From Nephrocerus scutellatus (Eukaryota; Arthropoda; Insecta; Diptera; Pipunculidae): a stretch of 64,000 nucleotides of DNA. Location of the stretch: the NCBI GenBank assembly GCA_947095585.1, contig OX352763.1:99799908-99863907 (forward strand), written 5' to 3'. A program made the position numbers and the translations under genes. A model generated the notes under the pieces. That model had not been told where the DNA came from. It ran no database searches and saw only the letters and a program-made list of their open reading frames with translations. Numbering within the stretch: position 1 is the stretch's first letter; each line of letters starts with the position of its first letter. Positions 11,574 through 23,742 of the stretch are shown piece after piece.

Positions 11574-12083
11574 TTCTCTATATTAACTTCACTTGCCCGT
11601 GGCTGGCTGGCTGGCTGGCTGACTGGCCAAATCTTGTGATAAGTTTTTAACCCACTTCCTACAGCCCGATTTTATTGAAATTTTGCACACAAAATAATAT
11701 CTCCCATGATAACACTTTCTATTAAAATTTAAGGACCCTCGGCCCGCGGGGTCGAGGGGCTCCCATACAAATATTTTACAAAATTTACCCGATTTTCTTT
11801 AAATTTTGTACACATGTGTGTCTTCGATGGAAAACACTTTTGTAAAAATTTGGAGCGATCGGCCCTTGGGGACCCCAATATACAATTTTTAAATATCGCT
11901 ATATCGCATCAGATCACGGCAAAGTCTGAGCTCTGTGCTTTGTGAGCAGCGCTGTTCGCTGCCGCTGCGGCTTTTGGTGGATGATTTTGCCACAAAACGA
12001 ATATTGTGTGTGTGTGTGTGTGTGTATATCCCCGATTAGAGAATTTACAAGAAAAAATTTTAATTTTTATGGGTTGTTTTTTT
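11574..12083 (+). mobile_element. tandem-unit dispersed element, copy 1
   Basis: Shares its 5-prime start (TCTATATTAACTTCACTTGC) and 3-prime end (AGAGAATTTAC to TTTTTATGGGTTG) with the copies at 14.8 and 53.2 kb. Between the ends are about three units of roughly 118 bp. Each unit has a CCCGATTTT block, a CACATGTGT-like palindrome and a GGGGTC/GGGGCC block. The 5-prime end carries a GGCT microsatellite and the third unit is interrupted by a GT run. No coding capacity. A defined 5-prime end with microsatellite and internal tandem units resembles Helitron-derived (DINE/Helentron-like) elements; this class is inference. Confidence 0.6.
12005..12025. repeat. GT microsatellite
   Basis: About ten GT units. 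It creates chance frames on both strands. Confidence 0.85.
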
Positions 12084-12089
12084 AAAATT

Positions 12090-13283
12090 GATGCCGCACT
12101 CGGCACATACATGTATCTGTTGGTACACAACGTAACAAATTATCGCACTAAACGCGAAGAGAAGATTTTTATGTGTTTCGGTAGCACGATATCGCTACCG
12201 AGCTCGTTGCCGCACTCAATTCAATTTTAATGATCATGCGCCATGAACCTATCAGCCGACGGTCTTCGATACTGTTTGCTTGAGAAGTGCAAGACGTAAG
12301 TTTCTGTGATAGTTGGTGACGGCGCAACCTTACCCATAAAGGGAGCTCATCTCGGTGCTTCTAGCTATGATCTCTGATAACTGATGCCAGTTTACTCGCG
12401 CCTCGGTGTAAATTCATAAAATTCAAAGAACCCGATCGATGGACCTGTATGATCCGATCATCTTCCAGGAATCGTATGGTAGAGAGAACCAATTCATAGT
12501 CAATGTAACTTAGACGATCATGCGTGCTGCGTTTATGCCTCTCCGACCGCCAGTTGTTGACCGTACGTCACACATGTGACACTTAATTATTATATTTTTG
12601 TCGCCCCTTCGAAGAAGGATCATAATCAAAGTTGCTAAACGCCGAACACCTCACATGATCATTTGGATGTTTATCACTTGATCACTCTGTATTGTAGTGC
12701 TGAGAGGGTATAGAATCAACTTCTATATTAATATTATTGTGTACGGTGTTGTACACGACACGGATATCTCTCCTTTACTGATCGTATTTTTGCATAATCA
12801 ACATGCAAAAGCGCGACCAGTGCGGGGTTTGCCTTACTGTTGGCCTTGTTCTGCTCCTTATGTCTTATTATCGGTCAAGACCAAAAGTCTGCGAAGAACA
12901 ATTTGTGAGCGAAAATCTTATCAGTAATGTACCGTCAAAGAGGAGAAATGCGTGGCAAAAGATGGACAAAACCGGCAACTCTCAAATAATATCATATAAA
13001 ACTTTCATAGAATAAAGAGGATTATTTATTGCACCATTGCACGCAGCATTTTAAATTTACTCTTCTTGAGGTATCCTCTCAGATAGTAATATTTATTGTC
13101 ATATTATTGTGATGAGAAGACGCAGGGAGGGTATGACATAGCAGCCAGCAAAAGTTTGCACAGAACGTATATTGAATTCAAGGCTATTTATTCCCTTCTA
13201 CCAACTCTCTCTTGAAACCAAATACACCATATCTTGATTAACCGTAAAAACATCCAGAACTAGATTTCTGCACAAACGTATCG
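12090..13283. other. no gene recognised
   Basis: Unusually rich in GATC-containing words at 12230-12680, with a small GTCACA/TGTGAC hairpin near 12568-12581. No gene assigned. Confidence 0.4.
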
Positions 13284-14220
13284 AGGTGGCAATATTGACT
13301 TAGACCATGATTTTTTGGGGGTGCTCTGAATCTGTTTTGCCAAGAATCACCAAGAAACTTAGAGCTAAGAGTCACGCCCTAAATGCAGAGATAGTAAGTC
13401 TTGAAGCTGAGAATGTGGGCGTAGAAAAACAAGTAAATGTAAAAAAACTTCCTTGTTCGGGTACAAACTTTTATGTATACATCGAAACACGCCATAAAAT
13501 CCTTTATTATTTGACTATAATCGCAATAATATCTGTTTTTTTGTTATTCCTTGCCACACACGCGCCACATGCGACTTGCACGTCAAACGCGGGTTTTAAA
13601 AATCGGCCACTGACATTGAGCCGCTCACAAAATTTCAGCCCTCTAGGTTGTGCAAAAAGTGGTTAAAAAAGGCTTCAAAAACGAGAAAATGGCGCGATTT
13701 CAACCCATCACACGCGACACGCGTCATACGTATTAAAATTATGGATTAACACCCCATTAACACTAGTGGGCTCTAACATTGCCCCAATAAAGGCATATCC
13801 TAGTGGTCGGGATATTGCATCAATGACCGGCATCAAGGAACAACGCTACGAAATACTATTTCGGACTTAGACACTCACAAAATTTCAGCTCTCTAGGTCG
13901 TGTGGAAGGTAGTTAAAAAGCACCTCAAAGTAGTCGAAAATACAGACAAAAATGGGTCAAGTCAAGTTAAATAAAAGTTTTTAAAACTAGACGCGCCTTA
14001 AAAATACTGTGATTAGCAGTACTAATCCATCCATCTAAGGCAGTAGTACTAAAGATCAAAACGACTGGTTCTATGATGAATATAAGCTAGTGACGAAGGT
14101 ATCTGGAAGACCCACATTACGTCAAGAAATTCATAAATTTTAAAAGCAAGTATAGAAGGAAGAAACGATGCTAGCAGCGCGATTTTGTTCGGAAAATGCG
14201 AGTGAAGAGTAGAGACTTTC
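13284..14220 (+). mobile_element. RTE-like LINE fragment, interrupted by an unknown insertion
   Basis: 13284-13440 encodes the end of an AP-endonuclease (RGGNIDLDH, where the family has an SDH-type catalytic end), then sequence matching the copy at 52.9 kb (CCTAAATGCAG, GTGGGCGTAGAA). The match resumes at 13987 (ACGCGCCTTAAAAATACTG) and runs through a linker that reads DWFYDEYKLVTK, like the WFDDE-type linker between endonuclease and RT. Frames are broken. The 546 bp between are foreign and listed separately. Confidence 0.65.
13441..13986. mobile_element. unknown insertion inside RTE-like LINE
   Basis: Comparison with the uninterrupted copy at 52.9 kb shows about 546 extra bases. The insert carries a direct duplication of roughly 70 bp (13611-13680 and 13863-13930) sharing CTCACAAAATTTCAG, CTCTAGGT and GGTTAAAAA. 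The ends show only a weak inverted match (TAAAAAAACTT against the reverse complement of the right end). No coding capacity and no clear target duplication, so the element type is unknown. Confidence 0.45.
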
Positions 14221-14804
14221 GTATACGCAGATGGTGTACGAGTATATAATACACACTTCTATATTTGTGTTGGGTCATTTTGTTTCGTTATTTTTGTGTC
14301 TTTTGGAGAACATCTCCAACCCTTCAATATTATGCACACGCATTTACCACTACATGAAACTTTAATTCTCACGGTCCAACAAAATAACGCAGCAGTGTTA
14401 CCTCGATTTCGATATCGTAAAGAGAACTAAGTTTGGAACGCTTCTGTGGAAAGATAACCTTACTTGCACAAGCGAAGGGGTTCCTGCTGTCCAAGCTCAC
14501 GATGGAATGATGACATAGACCAGAAAGTTGAGAGTTTAAGACGCTCTGAAATCAAGGATTTGTTACACGGAATATATGGATTTGTTTTTGAGAGTCTTGG
14601 ACGAAATTCCGTTTGACCGATATCTATGTTGTAATCGTTGAAGCAAAACGAGCGGAAGTAGATAAGTTGTTTAGAGTAGTCGAGCTTATCGCCTTATGAA
14701 CCCTTCGGCTGGACTGTAGAGTTTCCTTGTACTTCAACTAGTTGTCCCGTCAGTAGCCTATATCGCAAAGCTAGTCCTTTAGCTCTAAAGAGTTTCTTCT
14801 TTTT
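14221..14804. other. no gene recognised
   Basis: No motif or open frame that I can place. It could be further decayed LINE sequence. Confidence 0.4.
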
Positions 14805-15711
14805 AAATTCTCTATATTAACTTCACTTGCCCGTGGGTTTGTGGGTTTGTTTCTTTGTGGATTTGTGTGTCATGGAATCTTGCGATCAATTTTTAACCCA
14901 CTTCCCTTAGCCCGATTTTATTGAAATTTTGCACACATGTGTATTTCCGGTGACAATACTTTCTATTAAACTTTGAGGCCCCTTGGACCTCGGGGTCGGG
15001 GGGCTCCCATACAAAAATTTTACAAAATTTTACTCGATTTTCTTAAAATTTTATACACATATGTATCTCTGATATACAACACTTTTTGTAAAAATTTTGG
15101 AGACCCCGGGCCCGTGTACGTGGGGCCCCATAACTTTTTTTTAAAAAAATTATCCCGATTTTCTTCAAATTTAATACACATGTGTATTTCTGATAGACAA
15201 CCCTTTTTGTAAAAATTTTGGAGACCACGGGCCCGTGTACGTGGGGCCCCATAACTTTTTTTTAAAAAAATTATCCCGATTTTCTTCAAATTTAATACAC
15301 ATGTGTATTTCTGATAGACAACCCTTTTTGTAAAAAATTTGGAGACCCCGCATCGTGAGGCCCCATAACTTTTTTTAAACAAATTAACCCGATTTTCTTC
15401 AAATTTAAAACACATGTGTATCTCCGATAGACAACCCTTTTTGTAAAAAAATTTGGAGACCCCAGGCCCGGGTTCGTGAGGTCTCATAAATTTTTTAAAA
15501 AAATAACCCTATTTTCTACAAATTTAATACACATGTGTATCTCCGATGGACAAAATTTTTTGTAAAGTTTTTGGAGTGAGGCCCTAAGGTCCGAGGGGTG
15601 CCCATTAATTTTTTTTAAAATTAGCTCAATTTTCTTCAAATTTTAACACATACCCATCTCCTATTAGAGAATTTACATGAAAAATTGTATTTTTATGGGT
15701 TGTTTTTTTTT
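14805..15711 (+). mobile_element. tandem-unit dispersed element, copy 2 (seven units)
   Basis: Same 5-prime and 3-prime ends as copy 1, here with GTTT/GTGG-rich sequence instead of the GGCT run after the 5-prime end. The CACATGTGTAT landmark recurs near 14934, 15056, 15177, 15298, 15413, 15530 and (degenerate) 15646, giving a period of about 115-122 bp. Units around 15118-15238 and 15239-15359 are almost identical, so part of the array expanded recently. The long minus-strand frames here (up to 155 codons) are just the repeat read through, because adjacent units are in frame; they are not evidence of a protein. Confidence 0.7.
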
Positions 15712-17534
15712 CTTCTTTCCCAGCTGACTCGATAGAATCTACAATCTCAAACAAAAGTTTTGTTTGATCAAATATTTAAGGAACTAGCTGAATAAAGCGA
15801 AGAAAGAGTTTTTGGTTCAATCTTAAATTTGGAAGTTTTTTCTAGTTTAAATATAAAATAGTGTTTTTTGAGTTTTACAATATTTTATTCAGACTTATAT
15901 TTTTGTCAGAAGTAGTCTTATAAGTACCTATGAATGTCGTAATATCTGTTAAGCTCATTTTCCCGTCAAATATTATGAAATGAATATTTTTATCATGTAA
16001 GCAGTACCTTCTCTCAAATGCATCAACAAACCCGCCACCACGGCAGATGTTCCAAAGGAAATTATTGATTCCGAACTTACATCACTTACTTCGATTATCG
16101 ATTGGTAATAGACACGATCTTAGACTGATATCGGTCTATGCAAATATTTGCTGGATATTCCTGTCTCTGTCATTATTATTTACCTTTGAAGCTTACACAT
16201 CGATCGCGATCATGTAAATTCACTTTACACGTGCGAACACAATTGATTTGTCTCAATTGCCAGCAATAAAATATCTCACAGCAATGTTTGATCTAAGACC
16301 GACGATCATTTTCGATTTGCACTTGCTGTGAAATACCAAATCGTACGTGAACTGGGCGAACTTTTTCTAAGTGTACTGCATATTATTCATGAATCGAGTA
16401 TACTATACGTACATATACATATTATTATATTGGAATACACTAATGCCAATAGCATAGTCATTATAGGTCGGTTTTTCAGTGTCGGCGGATTCGTCAGAGA
16501 GACGATCAAAAAAATCTATCGAATTGGCGTGATTCGATTGCCTTCGAGGTCTCACTAGTGCCGTGCAACGAATTCGCTGCAGAATAACTTTTCAACTCTT
16601 AGGAACACCAAATTCGCTTCGGTCAACACGGACGATCACAGTAAGCACTGATGATGACAATATTACGGCCAAGATAAATGCGCGATGCAATAGACCACAG
16701 AAATTCATTTGACACGATCGCATTCACGTAGGCTAGAAGTAACACATCGTAGTGTGTGGTGTATGGTGCCGCAATGCACTTGTCACTTGAGAGTTCATTG
16801 CATTCTCGTTCATACAACAGAAATGCCGGTCATTTTTATTGCAAATCGAATTGACGATTTGATTTGTAAAACGACCATTTTCTTGGACTTGGTTGGGTTA
16901 GGCCAATCTTCTTCTTTGAAGTAGGAGAGGCATAGATCAGTGATGGAGAGGCTGGAGATTTTCCTAGAAAACGTGATCAAGTCATAGCTTGGCTTGAATT
17001 TTGTGCGAAAATGAAAACAATGAACCGTTTTTTACATTCTAATACAACATGTTAGCATTTCACTAGAATCTAGAAGTATTTTGCAATCGACATACCTATT
17101 CCACAGCGGTACTTACCAACGATTTTTCACTTTGTCAGATAGTGATTTGATTTTCTTGTTGTTTGCGAATAAATCTGCTTGGAGGTGTAAATAAAATATG
17201 TACTGTTCTGGATGCGTATGAAAAGAATATTGTATTTTTTCTCCAAAAGATAGGTACTTCGAGCAGCACTACAATAATGAATTGTTTCTCTGTTATCTAG
17301 GCAAACAACTTCTTCTGCAAACAAATGAGGAAAGAAAATTTAGCAAGTAATGTGAAACATAAATGTTCGGATGCACAACCGATGATCCATTGTGGTCAAA
17401 ACAATTACTGAGACCGCGAGGACAAATTGCGGCATATAGCGGCAAGCGACCAACAATGATTTCCCTCTGATAGCATTATAGGATCAGCAGCGAAATTGCC
17501 TTTCGATTACTACACTCGTATCTTTTATTTCTTT
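15712..17534. other. no gene recognised
   Basis: AT-rich DNA with many short frames and no family motif. 16060-16640 is rich in ATCGAT/CGATC words. I see no supported gene. Confidence 0.4.
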
Positions 17535-17720
17535 CCTTTACTCCGCGGGGGAGCATAGGGCTTCTACAAACGCCCGCCAACGAACTCGATTTAACGCCTG
17601 AGGTTTCAAGAGACGCCACTCGGTTCCCTGGGATCTTGCTTCCTCTTGTATTGTCCTTTTCCATGTCTTGCTAGGACGGCCAACTCGACGGCTTCCTTGT
17701 GGATTCCAGTAGACCGCTAG
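17535..17720 (-). mobile_element. non-LTR retrotransposon C-terminal fragment
   Basis: On the minus strand one frame reads WNPQGSRRVGRPSKTWKR, then EEARSQGTEWR, then NRVRWRAFVEALCSP. This is the familiar C-terminal end (NPQG..R..GRP..TW, RVRWR..V.ALC) of many animal LINE polyproteins downstream of RT. Only about 60 residues are present; neither RT nor endonuclease adjoins it. The clade cannot be told from this piece. Confidence 0.7.
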
Positions 17721-18231
17721 TTTCGTACTTTACTCGTATTGCGATTTGGATATTCTGGCGGTAGAATGAATTTTAACTCAGTCCGTGCGTTTTATTACGT
17801 TTGTTATAGAACTGAAAACAAATGTGCAATGTTATATGAGATCTTTGGGTGGAGACCAAAGGGTATACATCTGCTAGCTGAAGAAACGTGATTCAATTAT
17901 TCGTATTTTTTGTGAAACTTTTGAAAGGTAAATCGATCACGTTCTAATATAATTGCAGTTTTTCATTTATCGCTGTTTTCTTTGTTTTTGTTTCATGGCT
18001 GGTTTGTTTCGACCACCGCAGAGATTTTTCGATGGCTTTTGCTGCAAAAATTCTCCTATTTCATTAGGGATTGACATAGATTTCTCGTACTGGACTAATA
18101 ATTTTTTTCCTTATTTCCTGATCTGGATCTGGCTTGTGGTGGCCTTCAGCCAGATTGAGTAATATTTATTATTTACAGGTAGGGCTCATTGTTCTCTCGT
18201 GGTAAACATATTTAGAAGGGACTTGCCTTAT
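17721..18231. other. no gene recognised
   Basis: The 69-codon frame at 17953-18162 is hydrophobic and aromatic-rich; it has no support as a gene. Confidence 0.4.
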
Positions 18232-18402
18232 GCCAAACAAACATCCGAGATTATTAACCTGTCACGGAAAGCTTCTCAATTCACCGTTCGGATACGGCAT
18301 TAAATTTGTGTGCAAAAAAAAACATGCACAACACAAATGGTCGCAAGAAGCTAGGCCTTGGAGCGCAATGGCTGTCGAGCCGAAATATTGTTATTATAAA
18401 CA
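18232..18402 (+). mobile_element. tRNA-derived SINE, 5-prime-truncated copy
   Basis: Begins within the body (ACAAACATCCGAG) and carries the conserved CACGGAAAGCTTCTCAATTC block, CGTTCGGATACGGCATTAAA, the ACACAAATGGTCGC block and the GCCGAAATATTG-type tail. The tRNA head is absent. Confidence 0.8.
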
Positions 18403-19724
18403 AGCCCCTGAACAAGCCTACACTAGTCGCTAACAAACAAACTTCGCCTTGTTACGTTGGTAACATGACGGTCACAAGCCCGGTTAAAGGAGATGGGATT
18501 GAGGCAACGGATTTATCCTATCCTCAGTAAAAGCTATTCCTAATCCACGGTCGAACAGCATACACCAATGGATGCATAGCTAAGAGGGAGCTTAGTCGCT
18601 TGTATGCGGACTCCGATACTCCGAATACCTGGTGACCTTCGGTTTTAATTAGCCCTCTCTTGCCATATCGGGCTCTGACAAGGGCTCTGGCTCCTCGTTG
18701 GTTATAATAGAGAATAAAAAATTTATTAGATCGGATATTTCCGAAATTTCGGAAGGCGTTGCTACAAGGGACCCATCTGAATCTCGCGAGGGTGTTGGAA
18801 TCAAGGACGTGAAGCACTTCACTTCTGATTTTAATGCATCCGCAATTTTTGATGCATGAAGTGTCATATCGGAGAAATCTGGACACTCTTCAATTGGGAA
18901 GATAGTAGATGGACAACAGATCCATCCACAATAGGCGGATGCATTAAGTTGAACTCACAGGAAAGAAGGCGTCTTAAACAAAACAGAGATAGTGCTCTTG
19001 CTTTTGTCAAGCCGCCCCTTCAATTAAGCGCGAAGCCGTCAGGTCATAGTACCAAACGCCACCGGGACCGGCTGTCAAGAAGGCCAACGCAGGACCTTTA
19101 CCTGATGCTGCCACTTTCAGCGAAGTGGCCAGTACCGTCAGGTTTTGTTTTGTTCCAAACGACTTGAAAATAAACCCCCCCCCACATCTAAGCATCAAAT
19201 GGTTCTCTTTCAAGAGGCGGTTGTAGACATCTCAATTGAGATGGCCGATGGTGTCCACATTTTTCCGGCTCGCATCTCAAAACGGGATAGCTAGTCTTCA
19301 TCTGCTCAGATAGTGCTACTGCTGGTTGGATGCGCTCGAATTTTGAGAGGACCAGAGCCAAGAGTAGATTGAGCGTGACGCTGGTGGAAGAGGCTGCTTC
19401 TCTAAACCGCACATCCTCCGCGGTTTCTTTCCACAGAGTCTAGAGCTCTCCTCATAAAAGATTCTGACTAACATATATGCGCAAAACGCCGATTTCCAAG
19501 CCAAATCATGGAAGATAGAGGAAGAAGGAAGATGCACTCCTTCAACTCTTACTGGCGATAGATGACACCTCCATGATAAGGCTCAATTCCTGCAAAGGTA
19601 TTGTAAACTACCGTCTTGGTCAGGTTAAACTGATCTTTAAAAGCACCGAGAAGGTTTCAACGTCTGGCCGTGGCCGCTAGCTCGATTAGCAATGTCACTG
19701 GGCATGCCAGTCCTAGCGGTTCTG
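18403..19724. other. unresolved region with several mid-length minus-strand frames
   Basis: Overlapping minus-strand frames (18524-18886, 18649-18867, 19007-19213, 19188-19412) have more GC than the surroundings. One contains an acidic stretch (IITNEEPEPLSEPDMAREG). The density suggests a decayed element ORF, perhaps a gag-like ORF1, but I recognise no motif such as a zinc knuckle. Confidence 0.3.
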
Positions 19725-20045
19725 GTATTTCACTCCCTCTGATCTGGCTACTATCTACAAGGCTTTCATTCGCCATAAACTTGAGTACAATTACCATATC
19801 TCAACTGGTGCGCCTACAACTACCTTGCATCTGCTGGATGGAATATTAAACCGCGCGATAAAATTTATCGGTGACGCAAATATAGCGAATTCAATAGATT
19901 CGCTTGAACAAGAGAAATAGCCTTCTCTCCTTGAATTCAACCACAATACTCTAATGCGCTCTTAATGCTCATCAGTTTACCCTCAAGCCCATCTTCAGAC
20001 GTACAGTTAAATTCAGAGATTCGTTCTTCATGCCACACCGAAGTC
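19725..20045 (+). mobile_element. CR1/L2-like LINE fragment
   Basis: One frame reads SPSDLATIYKAFIRHKLEY, TTTLHLLDGILNRAIKFIGD, then NSIDSLEQEK before a stop. These match the post-RT region of the copy at 60.2 kb almost residue for residue. A second piece (LLEFNHNT, then DSFF-like sequence) corresponds to the C-terminal end, with a deletion between them. RT catalytic motifs are not included. Confidence 0.75.
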
Positions 20046-20087
20046 ATCGGATTGTTTTAATTTTCCTTTCCTCCCAAAAAATATGAT

Positions 20088-21300
20088 CACCTGTCCCGAT
20101 TTTGAACCGATGTCATACAGTTTGGTATCCCTAAACTCTGGTCGTATTGGCAAACTTTCCGAGCAGGATCCACTTTGCTCATAGGTATTCTGCCCACCGA
20201 AGCCTGCCGAGCATAGTTCCCTTCACGATTTCGAAATTGCGGTAACGTTCGTAGATCTAATTTTTAAAGAGTCTTCGGAACCGTCTCTTCTCACATATGG
20301 GACCAACTATACTGCATTAGAATTTGCTCTCAAACCCAGTTAAGAGGCCAGAGTAATTTTGTTGAAGCACTCAAGTCTCGGGTTCATATGTCTCGGGTCC
20401 ATATGTAGGTACTGGAGTGACCATTAGCTTATACACCCGCAGCTATGGTAAAATTACTTAAGACATAGCCAGACTAAATTAGACTCTGTTGGCTTTAAGG
20501 AATCATTCGCATATTTTTTGTTCTACGCTATTATCGGCAGCTGCAATGGACTGCCAACTTCTTGATTTGGATGAATCTTCTTCTATAGATATTGGGCTTT
20601 TAACAATGGTGGTAATATAGTCTGCGTATATACTATATGGAAGGACTTAAAGAGGATTTTTCCTTTCGTTGTTGCATTAGAGTCTCGGTGCACTTTCTCC
20701 AACGCCAGATTAAAGGAACGCAGGCCGGACCTTCCCGTTGGTGAAGCCCATTACAGATATTAAATGAGATCGACGCTTGATAGTGATCCGTTTATTTTTA
20801 CTTGGCTTATACCATTGGTCATGGTTAACGTACATAATCGTGTCATCAGGTATAGTGACTGCAACTCTATATATTTTTCCATCACCTGTTCATGGGCACT
20901 TAAAAAAGTTATTCCACGATAATTACTGGACGCTGTTTCATTTTTATCATTTTTCATTTTTTTGTATTATCCTGTGATGCCTCTTCTATTGCCTTTTGCC
21001 ATTGTTTAGACTCCTGCCTTTCCTTTACCAATAATTCATGAACTGTTTGGTCTTGAGCACGTTCTTCAGAATACCATCTGATCCAAAGGTCATATTATTT
21101 GTAAGCCGATTGATCGCTCTGCAAATTTCGTATGCTTTTGTTCGCCGGAGAACTATTTGTTCACATCTTCTGAACTGGTTTTACTCTTAAACGAGTGTCC
21201 GCGTTCTAAGAAACGTTTGCATTACTCGGTACGAAACATTTTTAGGTTCAGTCGCTAGCTTACAGTCATCATCAAACCAGACGTTCCGAAATAATTTAAA
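20088..21300 (-). mobile_element. RTE-like LINE fragment
   Basis: Minus-strand reading from 21300 gives WFDDDCKLATEPKNVSYRVM (linker), then FGSDGI (RT entry), NYRGIT (RT finger motif), CTLTMTNGISQVKI, and near 20090-20260 the 3-prime non-coding block shared with the copy at 24.7 kb (GCATAGTTCCCTTC, TTTCCGAGCAGGATC). Frames shift repeatedly and no YADD box survives cleanly. It ends before the ATC-repeat tail seen in other copies. Confidence 0.75.
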
Positions 21301-23430
21301 GTCTATCGGTCTTAGAAAACCGACCTTCACCTAGCAACTTAATCTGCAACTTTAGAATGCTTAGAAATTGGCTGACATTAAAATAACAAATCTATCCAAC
21401 GCGTATACCACAAGTATCCGCTTAAATGGATCTTTGATGGGGGGCTATAAATCTATGCGCACAGCACAGTTAATTCACCGTTACACAAGAATGTGTATTC
21501 TAATGATGCACCGTTTATTTTCATATCTTCAACAACCTACTTTTCCCGTACGTACGTAAGTACGTAGGTATCTATTAAAGTTTCTATTGAACATGCATAG
21601 CGGTGCATTGTGCTTGACATTGCTGTTGCTTCTTCTTCCACAGGTAACTGGCTGCAATAAAGGCTTATTAATAATATAGTGTGCTATCACGCAAAACGTT
21701 TGAACATTCATCAGATGATGATGTAGATATTTTACACACCCGCATACACACACACAGACAAACGCAGATGGGACAATTGGGAAGATAGTCGGATTTTCCT
21801 TTTGTTCTTTATTGAAATTTCTCACAGAGTCGTACATATAGATGTACACTTATATTTGTGGTATGTTGTTGGAAGACCGACTGACAAGTGCTTAAGCTGG
21901 AAATCGAAAAACATCCTAATTCTTTCCGCATTTACTATTATTACCTATTATTACATCCTATCGCGCTTCAATTATTGTCGATCAGAATCGGCTGCTGTTA
22001 AATTTTTCTAAATTATTTACGTAGTAGTAGCGTAGTATAATATATAATATACCATTCGATACAAGAGAGACATTCTTTTAGAGCTAAAATTAAGACAGTA
22101 AAAATTACAGAAGGTGTACTTGCGGATGAACTTAAAATGAAGTCTTTTGATTTCAATTAAAGAAACCCTAAAAAACCTTAGGGATCCTTATTGTCACGTA
22201 TAGTAAATGGAAAAAAAGGAAAACTTTAATTTTTTCTAAATAGCAACTCTGAAAATATCACTAGCAAATGTTACCATTTCACCAGCCTTAGAGTGAACAC
22301 AAAAAACGGCAATCACTAACGACCGAAAAATCAATTGTCTCCGGAAGACATTTCAGCTGAAAATTATTGTTCCCTTTGGAAACATACCTGTCAACTATTT
22401 TATATAATACAACGACAGATATGCATGAATTTTCAATATCTTTATAAAAAGGAACTTCCGTGCGTTTTTTTCGCAATAAATTGTGCAAAATAACAGCAAT
22501 CTGAATTAAACGAAAGACGTTACATTATGAAGTGTCAAGGATATAGAAATTGTATGCTTCAGACGAAGGATTTTCACCGAATGCACAGAGTGTAGATGCC
22601 TTTATTAAAGGGAAGTAAAATGGGCCCTCCAACAACTTTAAACAACTCACACTGCAAACAAAAAGTTATAACTTAAGATACGATTTCCACAGTTTTCAAA
22701 ATAACTGGCGACAAGTTATTGAAAATGGAACTCCAATAAAGAAGAAGAAGAACAATGAGAAGAAACATTTAAACGAACGCAAGTCGCCGCACACGACGTT
22801 CTGTGAAGTGACAATTTTGTTCCCCTAAATAATATGGTGATGGTGGTGTGAATGACTGTTGACTGTGCCGACAAAAGGGTTGAAAGGAACACAAGCTCCC
22901 AGAATGGGTAGCAATCTGGGTGTGAGTGATTTACTGGAAAATACTAAAAAACTTTTATATTGCAATTTTATCGTCATTTAGTCGCCTATCACCTAACATA
23001 ACAATACAATCGTCGATGGATTTATTTCGTGTAGATTGTGTCTGAAGTTTTGTCAACGTTCTTTGACATTCGAAAGCGATGCGATGCGGGGAGAATCTCA
23101 AACAATTTATTGGTATTGAATTTTTGAAATTTGAGGACGAAAGGAAGCAATTTTTTTTGTTCCGCCTATGAACATTAGGTAGGTGGGAAAAGTTTGTTGA
23201 AATTGAATATTCTGAATACAAAAGGTGTAAAGTTGTCGTGACATACGCTTTGGTGCAACACAGGATATGTATAATCTTATCGCACGCGGATCATGTTCCT
23301 ACTTCTTCCTATGGGTAGCTCCAGCAAAATAACTTAATTTGAATAAAAAGCCATCTAATTTTTTAATCAAATATTGTCATCTATCTCTTGATGTATATTT
23401 TGCGTTAATAGCTTTTATCTTACTAAACAA
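21301..23430. other. no gene recognised
   Basis: AT-rich DNA. Several chance frames, including one reading CACACA repeats near 21740. No gene or element recognised. Confidence 0.4.
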
Positions 23431-23438
23431 TATCTTTA

Positions 23439-23734
23439 ATAATAATAATATTTGGCGCGATTATTACTTGCGGTCCAAGGCATAGCTTGTCGCGACCATT
23501 TGTGTTGTGGATGTATATTTTGCACACAAGTTGAAGGGACCTACAATTTGATGCTGTATCCGAACGACAAATTGAGAAGCTTTCCGTGACAGGTTATTAC
23601 TCTCGGACGTTTGTCAGACATTCGCGAGAGGTGGGACATTGTGAAAAATAATTTTGGTGTTACTGTGACTCGAACCACGAACCTCCTGCTCAGAAGCCAT
23701 GCACTTATCCACTGAGCCATGATGTCCATTTCAT
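23439..23734 (-). mobile_element. tRNA-derived SINE, full-length copy
   Basis: Read on the minus strand: a tRNA-like head with box A (TGGCTCAGTGGAT) and box B (GGTTCGAGTCAC), then the ACCAAAAT..TTTTTCAC block, the CACGGAAAGCTTCTCAATT block, the CAACACAAATGGTCGCGA block and a GCGCCAAATATTATT tail. TATCTTTA flanks both sides (23431-23438 and 23735-23742), a likely TSD. A 62-codon frame here is SINE sequence and not a gene. Confidence 0.88.
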
Positions 23735-23742
23735 TATCTTTA

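Noticed and set aside
12006..12230. 74-codon frame starting MCVCVCV
   Set aside because: The start is a translated GT microsatellite within the tandem-unit element.
15020..15487. 155-codon minus-strand frame with repeated 35-40 residue blocks
   Set aside because: It is the tandem-unit element read through; adjacent units are in frame and have few stops. The same sequence shifts frame in other copies.
14920..15660. Regular repeats resembling a CRISPR array
   Set aside because: The whole roughly 118-bp unit repeats; there are no unique spacers, no short conserved repeat and no cas genes, and the DNA is eukaryotic.
23541..23729. 62-codon minus-strand frame, and the similar ones at 58813-59001 and 18230-18433
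   Set aside because: All three are the SINE sequence read through; similar peptides come from repeat identity and not from a gene family.
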